Assembly: GCF_009690905.1 (NCBI RefSeq)
Contig: NZ_VOSW01000101.1
Coordinates: 1-33,461 of the forward strand
Length of the DNA stretch: 33,461 bases
Direction: 5' to 3'
Source: Paraburkholderia madseniana
Lineage (GTDB): Bacteria; Pseudomonadota; Gammaproteobacteria; Burkholderiales; Burkholderiaceae
The notes beneath the pieces were generated by a model. The model was given only the letters and a program-made list of their open reading frames with translations. It searched no databases and was not told the DNA's origin. The position numbers and the translations under genes are program-made. Positions 22,171 to 30,092 of the stretch are shown piece after piece. Within the stretch, counting starts at the first letter, position 1, and each line of letters starts with the position of its first letter.

Positions 22171-23529
22171 TTATTTGCTGATCCGAGCGCCGATGCCGAA
22201 GTAGGGGGCGTTCGGCGTATCCGAATTGGCCGACGTCGACGTGATGCCGCCGTTGACGGTCCCTTGAATTTCGATCGCGTACAGTCCGCCCGAGGCGATC
22301 GCCAAACCGGTCTGGCCGTTTGCTTGCTGGACGCCGACCAGTCCTGGGCTCGGCAGACCGTAGCCCAGACCGAAGCCGTCTTCCGCCGCGGAAGTCGACG
22401 GATTGATGAAGGTGCCCACGCCTCCCTGGATCAAAGTCGCGGTCGACTTGAAGTTCGAATCCGCGCCGACATAACCGCCGTCGAAGCCGCCCGACGCGAG
22501 CGGTGTGGCTGCGGCGAGCATTGCAATGCCTGATTCGTCATCGACCGATAGGGTGGCGATTTTGACGTGCCCGGTGCGAACCACCAGCGGCACTGTTGCG
22601 CCATTGACCTGACCGATGATCATGTGAGCTGTGCCGGATTTGTCGGTACGCAGCGGCGCTGGATTGCCACCATTGACGATTTGCGGCGGGGTCGCGCTGT
22701 CGAAATAGCCGTTGCTGTTGAGTGTGAGTGCGGCGCCAGTCGTCAGACAGCCACTTGAACTCGACGATGTACAGTTACCGCTCGCATCGAACGTCTCCAC
22801 CGAGGTGGTGGCAACGGTTTCGTAATTCGCGGTCGGCGAGAGGTGATAAAGCAGGCCGTTGTAAGTGCCTGGCAGCTTCGTGATATCGGTTGTGGTGCTG
22901 GCGAAGCCGAGGAACGGGTAAAAGTCGAAATGACGCTTGTTCACGGCGCCGATGCCTAAGCCCAGTGCGCCGGCGTATTGCACCGTTGCGCCTGGAATGC
23001 CGCCGCCGGCTACGCCTTGGCCCACGAGGATCGTCGGCGGATTCGGATTGTTCACGAAGTCGGGCGTCGTGTAAGTGGTGCCATCGGAGGCGGTGCCGGT
23101 GCCTTTGCCAAGAATGAATGCGCAACGCGTCTGTTCCGCGGTCGGCAGCGCGCCGGTCGGCGGGTGGATCACGGCGCCCGTGATTTGCGTACCGGCTCGC
23201 GTGACTTCGACGCTTGCACTCGTCAACGGAATCGGCGACTCAAGCCACTTCAGCGTGTACGTCATCGCAGTCGCGTCGATGTTCACCTGCACGACTTCGC
23301 CACTACCAGCGCCACCGAGATACGTCGTTTTAACGATGTCGGCAGTGGCCGGACACAACGCAGTAGTACCGGCGTTCGAAGTCGGCGGACCTTGCACGCC
23401 GCAGCTCGAGCCCGAGCATTGCGGTGCGCTGATCGTGCCGGGATTGTCGGCCTTGCCGCCGCCACAAGCGATGAGGAATGGGGCCGTGGCGATGGCCATC
23501 GCCAGGCCTCGAGTAATGCCGTGCGACAT
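22171..23529 (-). CDS. DUF2957-like lipoprotein, paralogue 2
   Basis: A 452-residue lipoprotein precursor with lipobox FLIAC (Cys22) followed by GGGKADN and a Ser/Gly/Cys-rich linker with SSCGVQGPP. It shares ordered blocks with paralogue 1: ESPIP, VTRAG, CAFILG, VGQGVAGGGIPGATVQYAGALG, FYPFLGFAS, PGTYNGLLYH, DDESGIAMLA, GGYVGADSNF. I chose ATG 23529 (MSHGITRG) because GGGAG sits eight bases upstream; an ATG at 23547 would put that site inside the gene. It is the first gene of the envelope cluster and has a consensus -35 upstream. Confidence 0.82.
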   Translation of the reverse strand: MSHGITRGLAMAIATAPFLIACGGGKADNPGTISAPQCSGSSCGVQGPPTSNAGTTALCPATADIVKTTYLGGAGSGEVVQVNIDATAMTYTLKWLESPIPLTSASVEVTRAGTQITGAVIHPPTGALPTAEQTRCAFILGKGTGTASDGTTYTTPDFVNNPNPPTILVGQGVAGGGIPGATVQYAGALGLGIGAVNKRHFDFYPFLGFASTTTDITKLPGTYNGLLYHLSPTANYETVATTSVETFDASGNCTSSSSSGCLTTGAALTLNSNGYFDSATPPQIVNGGNPAPLRTDKSGTAHMIIGQVNGATVPLVVRTGHVKIATLSVDDESGIAMLAAATPLASGGFDGGYVGADSNFKSTATLIQGGVGTFINPSTSAAEDGFGLGYGLPSPGLVGVQQANGQTGLAIASGGLYAIEIQGTVNGGITSTSANSDTPNAPYFGIGARISK

Positions 23530-23562
23530 GCTGCTGTCTCCCTTCATGTAATTGTGCGAACT

Positions 23563-23591
23563 AATTTCGCTGCGCAGTTAATGCCTGTCAA
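23563..23591 (-). promoter_or_regulatory. Probable promoter of the lipoprotein/OmpW cluster
   Basis: On the minus strand a perfect TTGACA (23591-23586) is followed after 17 bp by GAAATT (23568-23563), a poor -10. A start near 23556 gives a ~27-nt leader to ATG 23529. Confidence 0.45.
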
Positions 23592-23948
23592 TTGAATGAG
23601 CCGTCTAAAAAGACCGATTCAAACAGTGCATTTTTTGCCGGACGCGCACTACGCGGGGCCCGGGGGCCCTTTTAAACAAAAAAGGAATTTTTGCTTCGAC
23701 GGCGGCGCCGTTGCTTCGCCGCACATCCTTGCCAGGTAAGCGTTACAGCAAAATGGCTCTATCATCTTCGAACGACCGTTCGAGAAAATATCCGGAGTTT
23801 CCCTATGTGGAAAACTATGCTGTGCGGGTCAATTTGAGGAATGAATTACCGTCAGTTGATGAGCAGTCCGATTTTTCTTTTTAAAGTAATGCGGGCTACT
23901 ACTGATTAACTGCGAAAGAGGAATTCTGAAGGCGGGTTTTTAAAACAG
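23592..23948. other. Gene-free stretch with palindromes
   Basis: No ORF is convincing here. It contains GGGCCC-GG-GGGCCC with TTTTAAA beside it (around 23655-23675) and a perfect inverted repeat TCGAAC-gacc-GTTCGA at 23768-23783. The A/T-rich part at 23871-23885 is not clearly a promoter. The palindrome could bind a TetR-type repressor acting on the envelope cluster, which would be about 180 bp from its promoter. Confidence 0.4.
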
Positions 23949-23976
23949 AAAAGCCGGTCTGGAAAGACCGGCTTTT
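23949..23976. terminator. Terminator after argC
   Basis: AAAAGCCGGTCT and AGACCGGCTTTT form a perfect 12-bp stem around GGAA, with extra Ts on both strands. It lies 44 bp past the argC stop on the minus strand and can work in both directions. Confidence 0.9.
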
Positions 23977-24019
23977 TTGGGCGGATTGACAGCGGATGCC
24001 GTCTGTATCTCGAACTTGC

Positions 24020-24967
24020 TCAGCGTTTCAAGCCGGCTTCTTCGTCGGCGCCGATCGCGAGGTTCATGCACTGGATTGCCGCGCCCGATGCACCCTTGCC
24101 GAGGTTATCGAGGCGCGCGACCGTCACGAAGCGCTCTTCATTGCCGAACACGAACAGGTCGACACGGTTGGTGTCGTTGTTCGCCTGTACGTCGAAGAAG
24201 CCGCTGTCGAGGTTTGCTTCCGCGTCGAACGGCGCGACGTTCACGAATGCCTCACCCGCGTAGTACTCGGCGAACAGCGCCTGTACGTCTTGCGGCGTGG
24301 CCTTCTTGGCCAGTTGGTTCGGCGAGAAGAACGTGGTGACCGCGAGACCCTTGTAGAAGTCGCCGACGATCGGCGTGAACACCGGTGCCGACTTCAGGCC
24401 CGTATGCGCCGCCATTTCCGGCAGATGCTTGTGCGTGAGGCCGAGTGCGTAAGGGCGCGGGCTCTTGAGCTTGTCGTTACCGCCGACTTCGTAGTCGGCG
24501 ATCATCTTCTTGCCGCCGCCGCTGTAACCGGTGATCGAGTAAGCGTGCGCGGCGAACTCCGGCGCTACGACGCCTGCTTCGACGAGCGGACGCATGGCCA
24601 GCACGAAGGCCGATGCATGGCAGCCTGGCACGGCGATGCGTTTCGCCGTGCGCAGACGCTCGCGTTGCGAGTGGGCCAGTTCGGGCAGGCCGTAGGCCCA
24701 GTCGGCTGATGTGCGGAAGGCCGTGCTGGCATCGATCAGCACGGTGTGGTCGTTCTCGACCAGCGAGGCCGACTCGCGCGAGGCGACATCCGGCAGGCAC
24801 AGGAATGTGACGTCCGATGCGTTGATGAGACGACGGCGTTCTTCGAGGTCTTTGCGCTTCGCTTCTTCGATACGCAGGATCTCCACGTCGGCGCGTTGCG
24901 ACAGGTATTCGAAAATCTTCAGGCCGGTCGTGCCTTCCTGTCCGTCGACAAAAACTTTCGTGCTCAT
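24020..24967 (-). CDS. argC: N-acetyl-gamma-glutamyl-phosphate reductase, type 2
   Basis: A 315-residue arginine-biosynthesis enzyme that reduces N-acetylglutamyl phosphate to the semialdehyde with NADPH. The short form opens with FVDGQEGTTGLKIFEYL, a GxxGxxG-type cofactor loop. The catalytic Cys is C116 in AVPGCHASAF, followed by YSITGYSGGGKKMI and LTHKHLPEM. Its length matches the short type-2 reductases (~310), not the ~334-residue E. coli type. ATG 24967 (MSTKVF) is chosen over 25096, which adds 43 unrelated residues. No other arg gene lies nearby. Burkholderia genomes often carry more than one argC. Confidence 0.93.
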   Translation of the reverse strand: MSTKVFVDGQEGTTGLKIFEYLSQRADVEILRIEEAKRKDLEERRRLINASDVTFLCLPDVASRESASLVENDHTVLIDASTAFRTSADWAYGLPELAHSQRERLRTAKRIAVPGCHASAFVLAMRPLVEAGVVAPEFAAHAYSITGYSGGGKKMIADYEVGGNDKLKSPRPYALGLTHKHLPEMAAHTGLKSAPVFTPIVGDFYKGLAVTTFFSPNQLAKKATPQDVQALFAEYYAGEAFVNVAPFDAEANLDSGFFDVQANNDTNRVDLFVFGNEERFVTVARLDNLGKGASGAAIQCMNLAIGADEEAGLKR

Positions 24968-25256
24968 CTCGATCTCACTGGCTTGCTGGAAACGGGGCGC
25001 GACACCGCGCCGGAACGCTATTTTAAGACGTGATGGCAGTGGGTGTGCGAAACGGGGTGAAAAAACGACGATGCGCGCCGAAAATGACATCGGCATGACC
25101 GGTTACGCGACAGATGCAAGCCGATGCTAGTGGGTTCCGAGCAAATTAGCGGCGCTTGCCAAGGGGCGCACAGCACGCATTCTGGCGAGCGCCACGCCCA
25201 ACTCGAGTGCGTGCGATTTGGCTGCGCCTTCCCGGCGCGAGCCTTCGGACGCTGCG

Positions 25257-25829
25257 TTATCGAACCCCCGCGTTCCACCGCGTCGTCACGTCCGCGACGC
25301 GCTTGCCGAACATCCGGGCCGTTTCGAGATCGCCGGCGGGCGGCGCCTCTTCCGGCGACGCATCCGCGGGGGACTGCGCCAGCAGCCCGGTAAAGCCTCC
25401 CACGTAGTTCAGGTCGTTCCGCGTCGCCGCCTTGGTGTTCGACGGCATCATGCCGGTGCCCACCCAGATCATGCTGTGTTGCATCGCCAGCGTGACGAAG
25501 TACTGGATCGTCGAAAACTTGTCGCCGTTCATGGTCGCCGAGTTGGTGAAGCCGGCCGCGATCTTGTCCTTCCACGTCTGGCCGAACCACGGTTTCGAAC
25601 TCGCGTCGGCAAATTTCTTGAAGTCTGCGGACGGGCCGCCCATATAGGTCGGCGCGCCGAAGATGATGGCGTCGGCGGCCGCCAGTTCTGTCCAGGCCGC
25701 GTCGTCGATCTCGCCGACCGGCATAAGTTTCGCGTCCGCGCCGGCTTCGAGCGTGCCGGCCAGCACGGCTTCGGCGACTTTCTTCGTGTGGCCGTAGCCG
25801 CTGTGATAAACGATGACGATTTTCGACAT
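25257..25829 (-). CDS. WrbA-like flavodoxin-fold NAD(P)H:quinone oxidoreductase
   Basis: A 190-residue flavoprotein. The FMN phosphate loop is IVYHSGYGHTKKVAEAV at residues 4-20. AAADAIIFGAPTYMGGPSADFKKF is the flavin-contacting loop, and FTNSATMNGDKFSTIQYFVTLAMQHSMIWVGTG matches the WrbA core. The two-electron reduction of quinones protects against redox cycling. Its C terminus (GFTGLLAQSPADASPEEAPPAGDLETARMFGKRVADVT) is typical of a Burkholderia subfamily. GGAGAG lies four bases before the ATG. It appears monocistronic. Confidence 0.9.
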   Translation of the reverse strand: MSKIVIVYHSGYGHTKKVAEAVLAGTLEAGADAKLMPVGEIDDAAWTELAAADAIIFGAPTYMGGPSADFKKFADASSKPWFGQTWKDKIAAGFTNSATMNGDKFSTIQYFVTLAMQHSMIWVGTGMMPSNTKAATRNDLNYVGGFTGLLAQSPADASPEEAPPAGDLETARMFGKRVADVTTRWNAGVR

Positions 25830-26103
25830 AGCACTCTCCGGCAAGATGAAAAAGCAGAGGTAAGTACGGCAACGGTGCAAGCGCATGTAGCGACGCGACA
25901 TCGACAAGCATCGCCTGCGCCGCCCTGTTGCACATTAGCGTGCGCGGATGACAGAAATTCCGCGGCGGCAATACGATGCAAGCCGTGCGCCCATCAATGT
26001 GTCGACCCACGGCGCGACTTGCCCGGGCGCGGCACCCGGCGCCGTGTGAGTCGCGTGTCGGCTTGCAGCCGATGCAGTTCGAGTCAGATGTCGACGGGCG
26101 CTG

Positions 26104-26706
26104 CTACCGCCCGTAGCTCACCACCATCCGCGCACTGCCGAGCGTGGCGGTGCTGATCTCGTGATCGAACATGAGCGCCGGGCGTCCTTGAGCGAGGCGC
26201 AGGTCCGCGGTGCTGAGCGCATAAACGGTGACGGTATAGCGATGAGGTTTGCCGGGTGGCGGGCAGGGGCCACCGTAGCCGTCGATATCGAAGTCGTTGC
26301 GTGCTTCGACCGCGCCGAGTTTCTTCAGGAAGCCCGACGAGCTGGCGTTTTCCGGCAAGCTGTCGACGGTGGCCGGAATGGCCGCCACGGCCCAGTGCCA
26401 CCAGCCGCGGCCGGGCGCATCCTGGTCGAATATCGTGACCGCGAAGCTGCGTGTGCCGGCCGGCGCATCGTGCCACGTCAATTGCGGCGAGCGATTGCCG
26501 CCTTTGCAGTCGTCCTGATTGAAAACCTGAGCCGTATCCACGGTACCGCCCGCGCGGAAGCTGGCGCTGGTCAGCGTGAACACACCCTCGGCGAATGCGT
26601 CAGGACAATGCGCCGCGAATAGCGCGAGACCCAGCATCGCGCAGGTGAGGGACGGCATACGGCGGAATGGCGAAGCAAGCGAAACAACCAGGCAACGCGA
26701 GCGCAT
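26104..26706 (-). CDS. YbhB/YbcL-type PEBP family protein
   Basis: A 200-residue phosphatidylethanolamine-binding-like protein with a likely signal peptide (to about residue 39, ending AFAEG), so periplasmic. Family marks are FTLTSASF, GGNRSPQLTWHDAPAGTRSFAVTIFDQDAP, the ligand-pocket WWHWAVAAIPA and YGGPCPPPGKPHRYTVTVYAL. The bacterial role is not settled; the annotation 'Raf kinase inhibitor-like' reflects the fold only. The start at 26706 has GGAG nine bases upstream. An alternative start at 26658 (MPSLTC) would give a more standard signal peptide. Confidence 0.9.
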   Translation of the reverse strand: MRSRCLVVSLASPFRRMPSLTCAMLGLALFAAHCPDAFAEGVFTLTSASFRAGGTVDTAQVFNQDDCKGGNRSPQLTWHDAPAGTRSFAVTIFDQDAPGRGWWHWAVAAIPATVDSLPENASSSGFLKKLGAVEARNDFDIDGYGGPCPPPGKPHRYTVTVYALSTADLRLAQGRPALMFDHEISTATLGSARMVVSYGR

Positions 26707-26853
26707 GTGCCGGTTCTCCTGTCAGGGCGCGAGGCGGTTGTCCTCGCGAGGATTATTGTCCCTATTTTGTGCCCCAGGGTCGAATCAAGTCTAACATTCG
26801 CTTTGCGACGGATCATTGTTGCCGCCGGCGGGCTTGGCGGACGCGAAATCGGC

Positions 26854-26882
26854 TATAGTCGGAGGAATTATTCGCGCGAATA
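26854..26882 (+). promoter_or_regulatory. Promoter and palindrome ahead of the split regulator
   Basis: TATAGT at 26854-26859 is a good -10, with only a weak -35. A perfect 14-bp palindrome, TATTCGCGCGAATA, occupies 26869-26882, just past the expected start of transcription, where a repressor or autoregulator could bind. Confidence 0.45.
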
Positions 26883-26970
26883 CAGGCGCGTGTCCGATCA
26901 GTTCAAGTACCAAGAATAGAAAGGTATGTCAGAAGTTTTGGAGAGTGGTTTATCTGTCGAGGGGAGGGCA

Positions 26971-27426
26971 ATGCAAGATCCAGTCAGGGTCGTGGTCGCC
27001 GACGACCATCCGGTGATTCTGTTCGGCGCCGAACAAGCTTTGCTCAAGTTTCCAGGCCTGCAGGTCGTCGCGCGCGCGCGACAGTCAACCGAACTGGTGA
27101 AGGTGCTGCAAACCGTGGCGTGCGATGTGCTCGTCACGGATCTGGCCATGCCAGGCGGCCAATACGGTGACGGTTTGCCGTTGATCGGCTATCTGCGCCG
27201 CAATTTTCCCGACCTTCCCATTGTCGTGCTGACGATGCTGGAAAACGCCGCGTTGCTCAAACGGTTGAGCGAACTCGGCGTGACGTCGGTCGTCAACAAA
27301 TCGGACGATCTGAGCCACATTGGGCTCGCGGTGCAGCACGTCAGTCGCAACCTGGAATACATGAGCCCGTCGGTCAAGGCGTCACTCGATACGCTGCGCA
27401 TGAATGCCGGCGGCAAGAACGAATAA
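26971..27426 (+). CDS. RcsB-like response regulator, receiver half
   Basis: A 151-residue receiver domain closest in pattern to RcsB: VVVADDHPVILFG with acidic D11/D12, phospho-acceptor D57 in VLVTDLAMPGGQYGDGLPLI, then IVVLTM and the Lys in VVNKSDD. It stops at TAA 27424-27426, right at the linker before the DNA-binding domain, and the same frame continues as an intact LuxR-type HTH. ATG 26971 (MQDPVRV) has a GAGGGGAGG site; the in-frame ATG at 26926 has its AAGG too close. No histidine kinase is adjacent, so it is an orphan regulator. The stop may be natural, a recent mutation or a sequencing error. Confidence 0.85.
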   Translation: MQDPVRVVVADDHPVILFGAEQALLKFPGLQVVARARQSTELVKVLQTVACDVLVTDLAMPGGQYGDGLPLIGYLRRNFPDLPIVVLTMLENAALLKRLSELGVTSVVNKSDDLSHIGLAVQHVSRNLEYMSPSVKASLDTLRMNAGGKNE

Positions 27427-27660
27427 GTGATGCTGTCGCGGCGCGAACTCGAAGTGGTGCGCCTGTTCGTGTCCGGCATGACGATCAAGGAGATTGCGGA
27501 GCAGCTCAATCGCAGCATCAAGACGATCAGCACGCAGAAGAACACGGCAATGCGCAAGCTCGGCATCGATCGCGATTCGGAGTTGTTCCAGTACGCGCAG
27601 AGCAACGGCTTGCTGAATCTGTCGTCGCATTCGGTCGACGATACCGGCAGCGCGCCCTAG
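27427..27660 (+). CDS. RcsB-like response regulator, HTH half
   Basis: A 77-residue LuxR/GerE-type HTH: LSRRELEVVRLFVSGMTIKEIAEQLNRSIKTISTQKNTAMRKLGI, almost word for word the RcsB C-terminal domain pattern. It is in the same frame as the receiver half, directly after its TAA, and opens with GTG then ATG (TAA-GTG-ATG). Translation could therefore restart by re-initiation, although no strong ribosome site is seen. Codon use and domain integrity show no decay. If the stop is an artefact, 26971-27660 is one ~229-residue regulator. If real, the HTH may act without phosphorylation control. Confidence 0.75.
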   Translation: MMLSRRELEVVRLFVSGMTIKEIAEQLNRSIKTISTQKNTAMRKLGIDRDSELFQYAQSNGLLNLSSHSVDDTGSAP

Positions 27661-27699
27661 GCGCGGTCGTACTTTCGTCCGGCCGGACGAGCTCGATAA

Positions 27700-27733
27700 A
27701 AAAGGCCGCCTGTCCATCGACAGGCGGCCTTTT
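27700..27733. terminator. Bidirectional terminator between the regulator and pyrE
   Basis: A 15-bp perfect stem, AAAAGGCCGCCTGTC (27700-27714) with its complement at 27719-27733, closed by CATC. A-run and T-run flank it, so it can end both convergent genes. Confidence 0.9.
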
Positions 27734-27760
27734 CATTCCATCCGGGTCAAGCGGCTGCGC

Positions 27761-28447
27761 TTACTGCGGCGTCGCGTTGGCGCCGCCGTGTGCCGCGGAC
27801 CATTCGGCCGGCGCGTGCAGGAATTTTTCCACTTCGTCGAGTGTCTTGGCATCGAAGTAGTTGTTGGCCTTGGCGACCCGCAACACGTCCCACCACGTGG
27901 CAAGCGCGTGCAGATCGACGTCGATGTCTTTCAGCACCGACACGCTTTCCTTGAAGATGTTGTAGTGGAACAGCACGAAGCAGTGGTTCACCGTTGCGCC
28001 GGCAGTGCGCAGCGCGTTGATGAAGTTGATCTTGCTGCGGCTGTCCGTGGTCAAGTCTTCGACCAGCAGGACGCGTTGACCTTCGGTCAGCAAACCTTCG
28101 ATCTGCGCGTTGCGGCCGAAACCCTTCGGCTTCTTGCGCACGTATTGCATCGGCACCATCAGGCGGTCGGACAGCCATGCCGCGAACGGGATGCCGGCGG
28201 TTTCGCCACCGGCGACCGCGTCGATCTGCTCGTAGCCGACGTCGCGCAGAATGGTGGCTTCGGCCATTTCCATCAGGCCACGACGCACGCGCGGATACGA
28301 GATCAGCTTGCGGCAGTCGATATAAACCGGGCTCGCCCAGCCGGACGTGAAAATGTACGGTTTCTCCGCGTTGAAGTGCACTGCTTGCACTTCCAGCAGC
28401 ATCTTGGCGGTCGTGTCGGAGATCGTCTGGCGATCGAAGCCTGTCAT
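27761..28447 (-). CDS. pyrE: Orotate phosphoribosyltransferase
   Basis: A 228-residue enzyme making OMP from orotate and PRPP in pyrimidine synthesis. FTSGWASPVYIDCRKLISYPRVR and VAGGETAGIPFAAWLSDRL match the substrate side. MQYVRKKPKGFGRNAQIEGLL matches the flexible loop. The PRPP motif reads VLLVEDLTTDSRSKINF, not the enteric VDDVITAGTA, as in a second PyrE subgroup that I recall from alphaproteobacteria. AAGGA lies seven bases before the ATG. It is divergent from an MFS transporter gene. Confidence 0.93.
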   Translation of the reverse strand: MTGFDRQTISDTTAKMLLEVQAVHFNAEKPYIFTSGWASPVYIDCRKLISYPRVRRGLMEMAEATILRDVGYEQIDAVAGGETAGIPFAAWLSDRLMVPMQYVRKKPKGFGRNAQIEGLLTEGQRVLLVEDLTTDSRSKINFINALRTAGATVNHCFVLFHYNIFKESVSVLKDIDVDLHALATWWDVLRVAKANNYFDAKTLDEVEKFLHAPAEWSAAHGGANATPQ

Positions 28448-28838
28448 GGGCGGATCCTTGGGTGTGAGCGAGGAGAAGCGGGCGCGAGGCCCGGTGGCGC
28501 AGCAAGCTGGGTATACCGCGCCATGATGGGCGGCGCCTTGATAGGCAAATACGCAACTGGTCAGTGGAGTGCAGGCCAGTTTTTGCTGCGCGCGTAGCCC
28601 GACATTTTACCCGAAACGGCCCCTCCCGAGGAGGCCGTCGTGCGTGCCGGCAGCGAATGACGGTCATAAAGGCGGCGCTGAACAGGGCTTGTGCGGTTCG
28701 TCCAGAGCCCTATTGCTGCTGCGTTCCGGGCTGTTTTTCGGTCTGCTTTTTGGCCTGCTTTTTGGCCCGCTTGTGAGCGGCCTGGCGCGCCTTTACACTC
28801 ACGCGAATTTGCTGGGCGCTTGCAGGGTTGCTGCTTCC
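28448..28838. other. Divergent regulatory region between pyrE and MFS gene
   Basis: These 391 bp hold the upstream regions of both genes. Apart from the tandem repeat at 28731-28766, no clear -35/-10 pair, attenuator or leader peptide was recognised. An ORF frame runs through from 28569, but its translation is low-complexity. Confidence 0.5.
28731..28766. repeat. 12-bp tandem repeat, three units
   Basis: CTGTTTTTCGGT, CTGCTTTTTGGC and CTGCTTTTTGGC lie head to tail, the last two identical, with a partial fourth (CCGCTT). The 12-bp pitch is close to one helical turn. Confidence 0.75.
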
Positions 28839-30092
28839 ATGTCCTACGGAATGCTTTCAATGACTGTCGCTTCTTCTGCCACCGAGACCCGTGAACCCGC
28901 CAGGAGCGGCTATGCCGGCCGCGCGCTGGTCGCTTCGGTACTTGGTTACGCGATGGACGGCTTCGATCTGCTGATCCTCGGTTTCATGCTGCCGGTGATT
29001 GCCGCCGATCTGCATCTGAATTCCGCGCAGGCAGGCTCTCTCGTGACGTGGACGCTGATCGGCGCGGTAGCCGGTGGCCTGATTTTCGGCGTGTTGAGCG
29101 ACTATTTCGGCCGCGTGCGGATGTTGACGTGGACGATTCTGATCTTCGCCGTCTTCACCGGACTGTGTGCGCTGGCGCAGGGTTATACCGACCTGTTGGC
29201 CTATCGGACCATTGCAGGCATTGGCCTCGGCGGTGAGTTCGGCATCGGCATGACGCTGGTGGCCGAGGCGTGGCCAGCGTCGCAGCGGGCGCGCGTGTCC
29301 TCCTATGTCGGGCTGGGGTGGCAACTCGGGGTGCTGGCGGCCGCGTTGCTGACGCCGCTCCTGCTGCCGGTGATTGGCTGGCGCGGTATGTTCGCGCTTG
29401 GATTACTGCCTGCCGTGGTGTCGTTTTTCGTGCGGCGCAGCGTCGAGGAGCCGGCGCTTTTTACCGAGCGCGTCGCACGTGGAATGCGCAAGCTGCCGCT
29501 CAAATTGCTGGTGGCCGACGGACGTACTACGCGCGCCAGCATCGGCGTTGCGATTCTGTGTTCAGTACAGAACTTCGGCTATTACGGTCTGATGATCTGG
29601 CTTCCGAGCTATTTGTCGAAGACGTTCGGTTATTCGCTGACCAAGTCCGGCGTGTGGACCGCCGTGACGGTGCTCGGCATGGCGTGCGGTATCTGGCTGT
29701 TCGGCATGGCCGCCGACCGTTTCGGCCGCAAGCCGACGTTCCTGTTCTACCAGGTCGGCGCGGTGGTGATGGTATTCGTCTACGCCCATCTGACCACGCC
29801 GATGACGCTGCTGATCGGCGGCGCGGCGATGGGCGTGTTCGTCAACGGGATGATCGGAGGCTATGGTGCGCTGATCTCCGAGCTTTATCCGACCGATGCG
29901 CGCGCCACCGCGCAGAACGTGCTGTTCAACGTCGGCCGGGCGGTCGGCGGTTTCGGGCCGGTGGTCGTAGGCGCATTGGCCGCACGCTATTCGTTCGGCG
30001 CCGCGCTCGCTTTGCTCGCGTCGATCTATCTGCTCGACATCTTCGCGACACTCTTTCTGATCCCCGAACGACGCGGCGCCGAGCTCGAATGA
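28839..30092 (+). CDS. MFS transporter, aromatic-acid/sugar-acid type
   Basis: A 417-residue inner-membrane carrier with about twelve helices. Visible motifs are GYAMDGFDLLILGFMLP in helix 1, GVLSDYFGRVRML as the loop 2-3 signature, GIGLGGEFGIGMTLVAEAWP in helix 4-5, and MAADRFGRKPTF as the second-half repeat. GYAMDGFDLL is typical of the aromatic acid:H+ symporter and NanT/ShiA-like groups. The start could also be ATG 28860 (MTVASSATE); both give a short cytoplasmic lead. The frame continues upstream to 28569, but that part is made of tandem repeats. The substrate is not determined. Confidence 0.9.
   Translation: MSYGMLSMTVASSATETREPARSGYAGRALVASVLGYAMDGFDLLILGFMLPVIAADLHLNSAQAGSLVTWTLIGAVAGGLIFGVLSDYFGRVRMLTWTILIFAVFTGLCALAQGYTDLLAYRTIAGIGLGGEFGIGMTLVAEAWPASQRARVSSYVGLGWQLGVLAAALLTPLLLPVIGWRGMFALGLLPAVVSFFVRRSVEEPALFTERVARGMRKLPLKLLVADGRTTRASIGVAILCSVQNFGYYGLMIWLPSYLSKTFGYSLTKSGVWTAVTVLGMACGIWLFGMAADRFGRKPTFLFYQVGAVVMVFVYAHLTTPMTLLIGGAAMGVFVNGMIGGYGALISELYPTDARATAQNVLFNVGRAVGGFGPVVVGALAARYSFGAALALLASIYLLDIFATLFLIPERRGAELE

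Noticed and set aside
23720..23745. Sigma54 promoter on the minus strand (TGGCAAG ... TGC)
   Set aside because: The GG and GC dinucleotides are 9 bp apart, not the required 10, and no enhancer-binding regulator is nearby.
28569..28838. 90-codon N-terminal extension of the MFS transporter
   Set aside because: The extension is translated tandem repeat (LLFGLLFG) and promoter region; family similarity begins only after the starts at 28839 or 28860.
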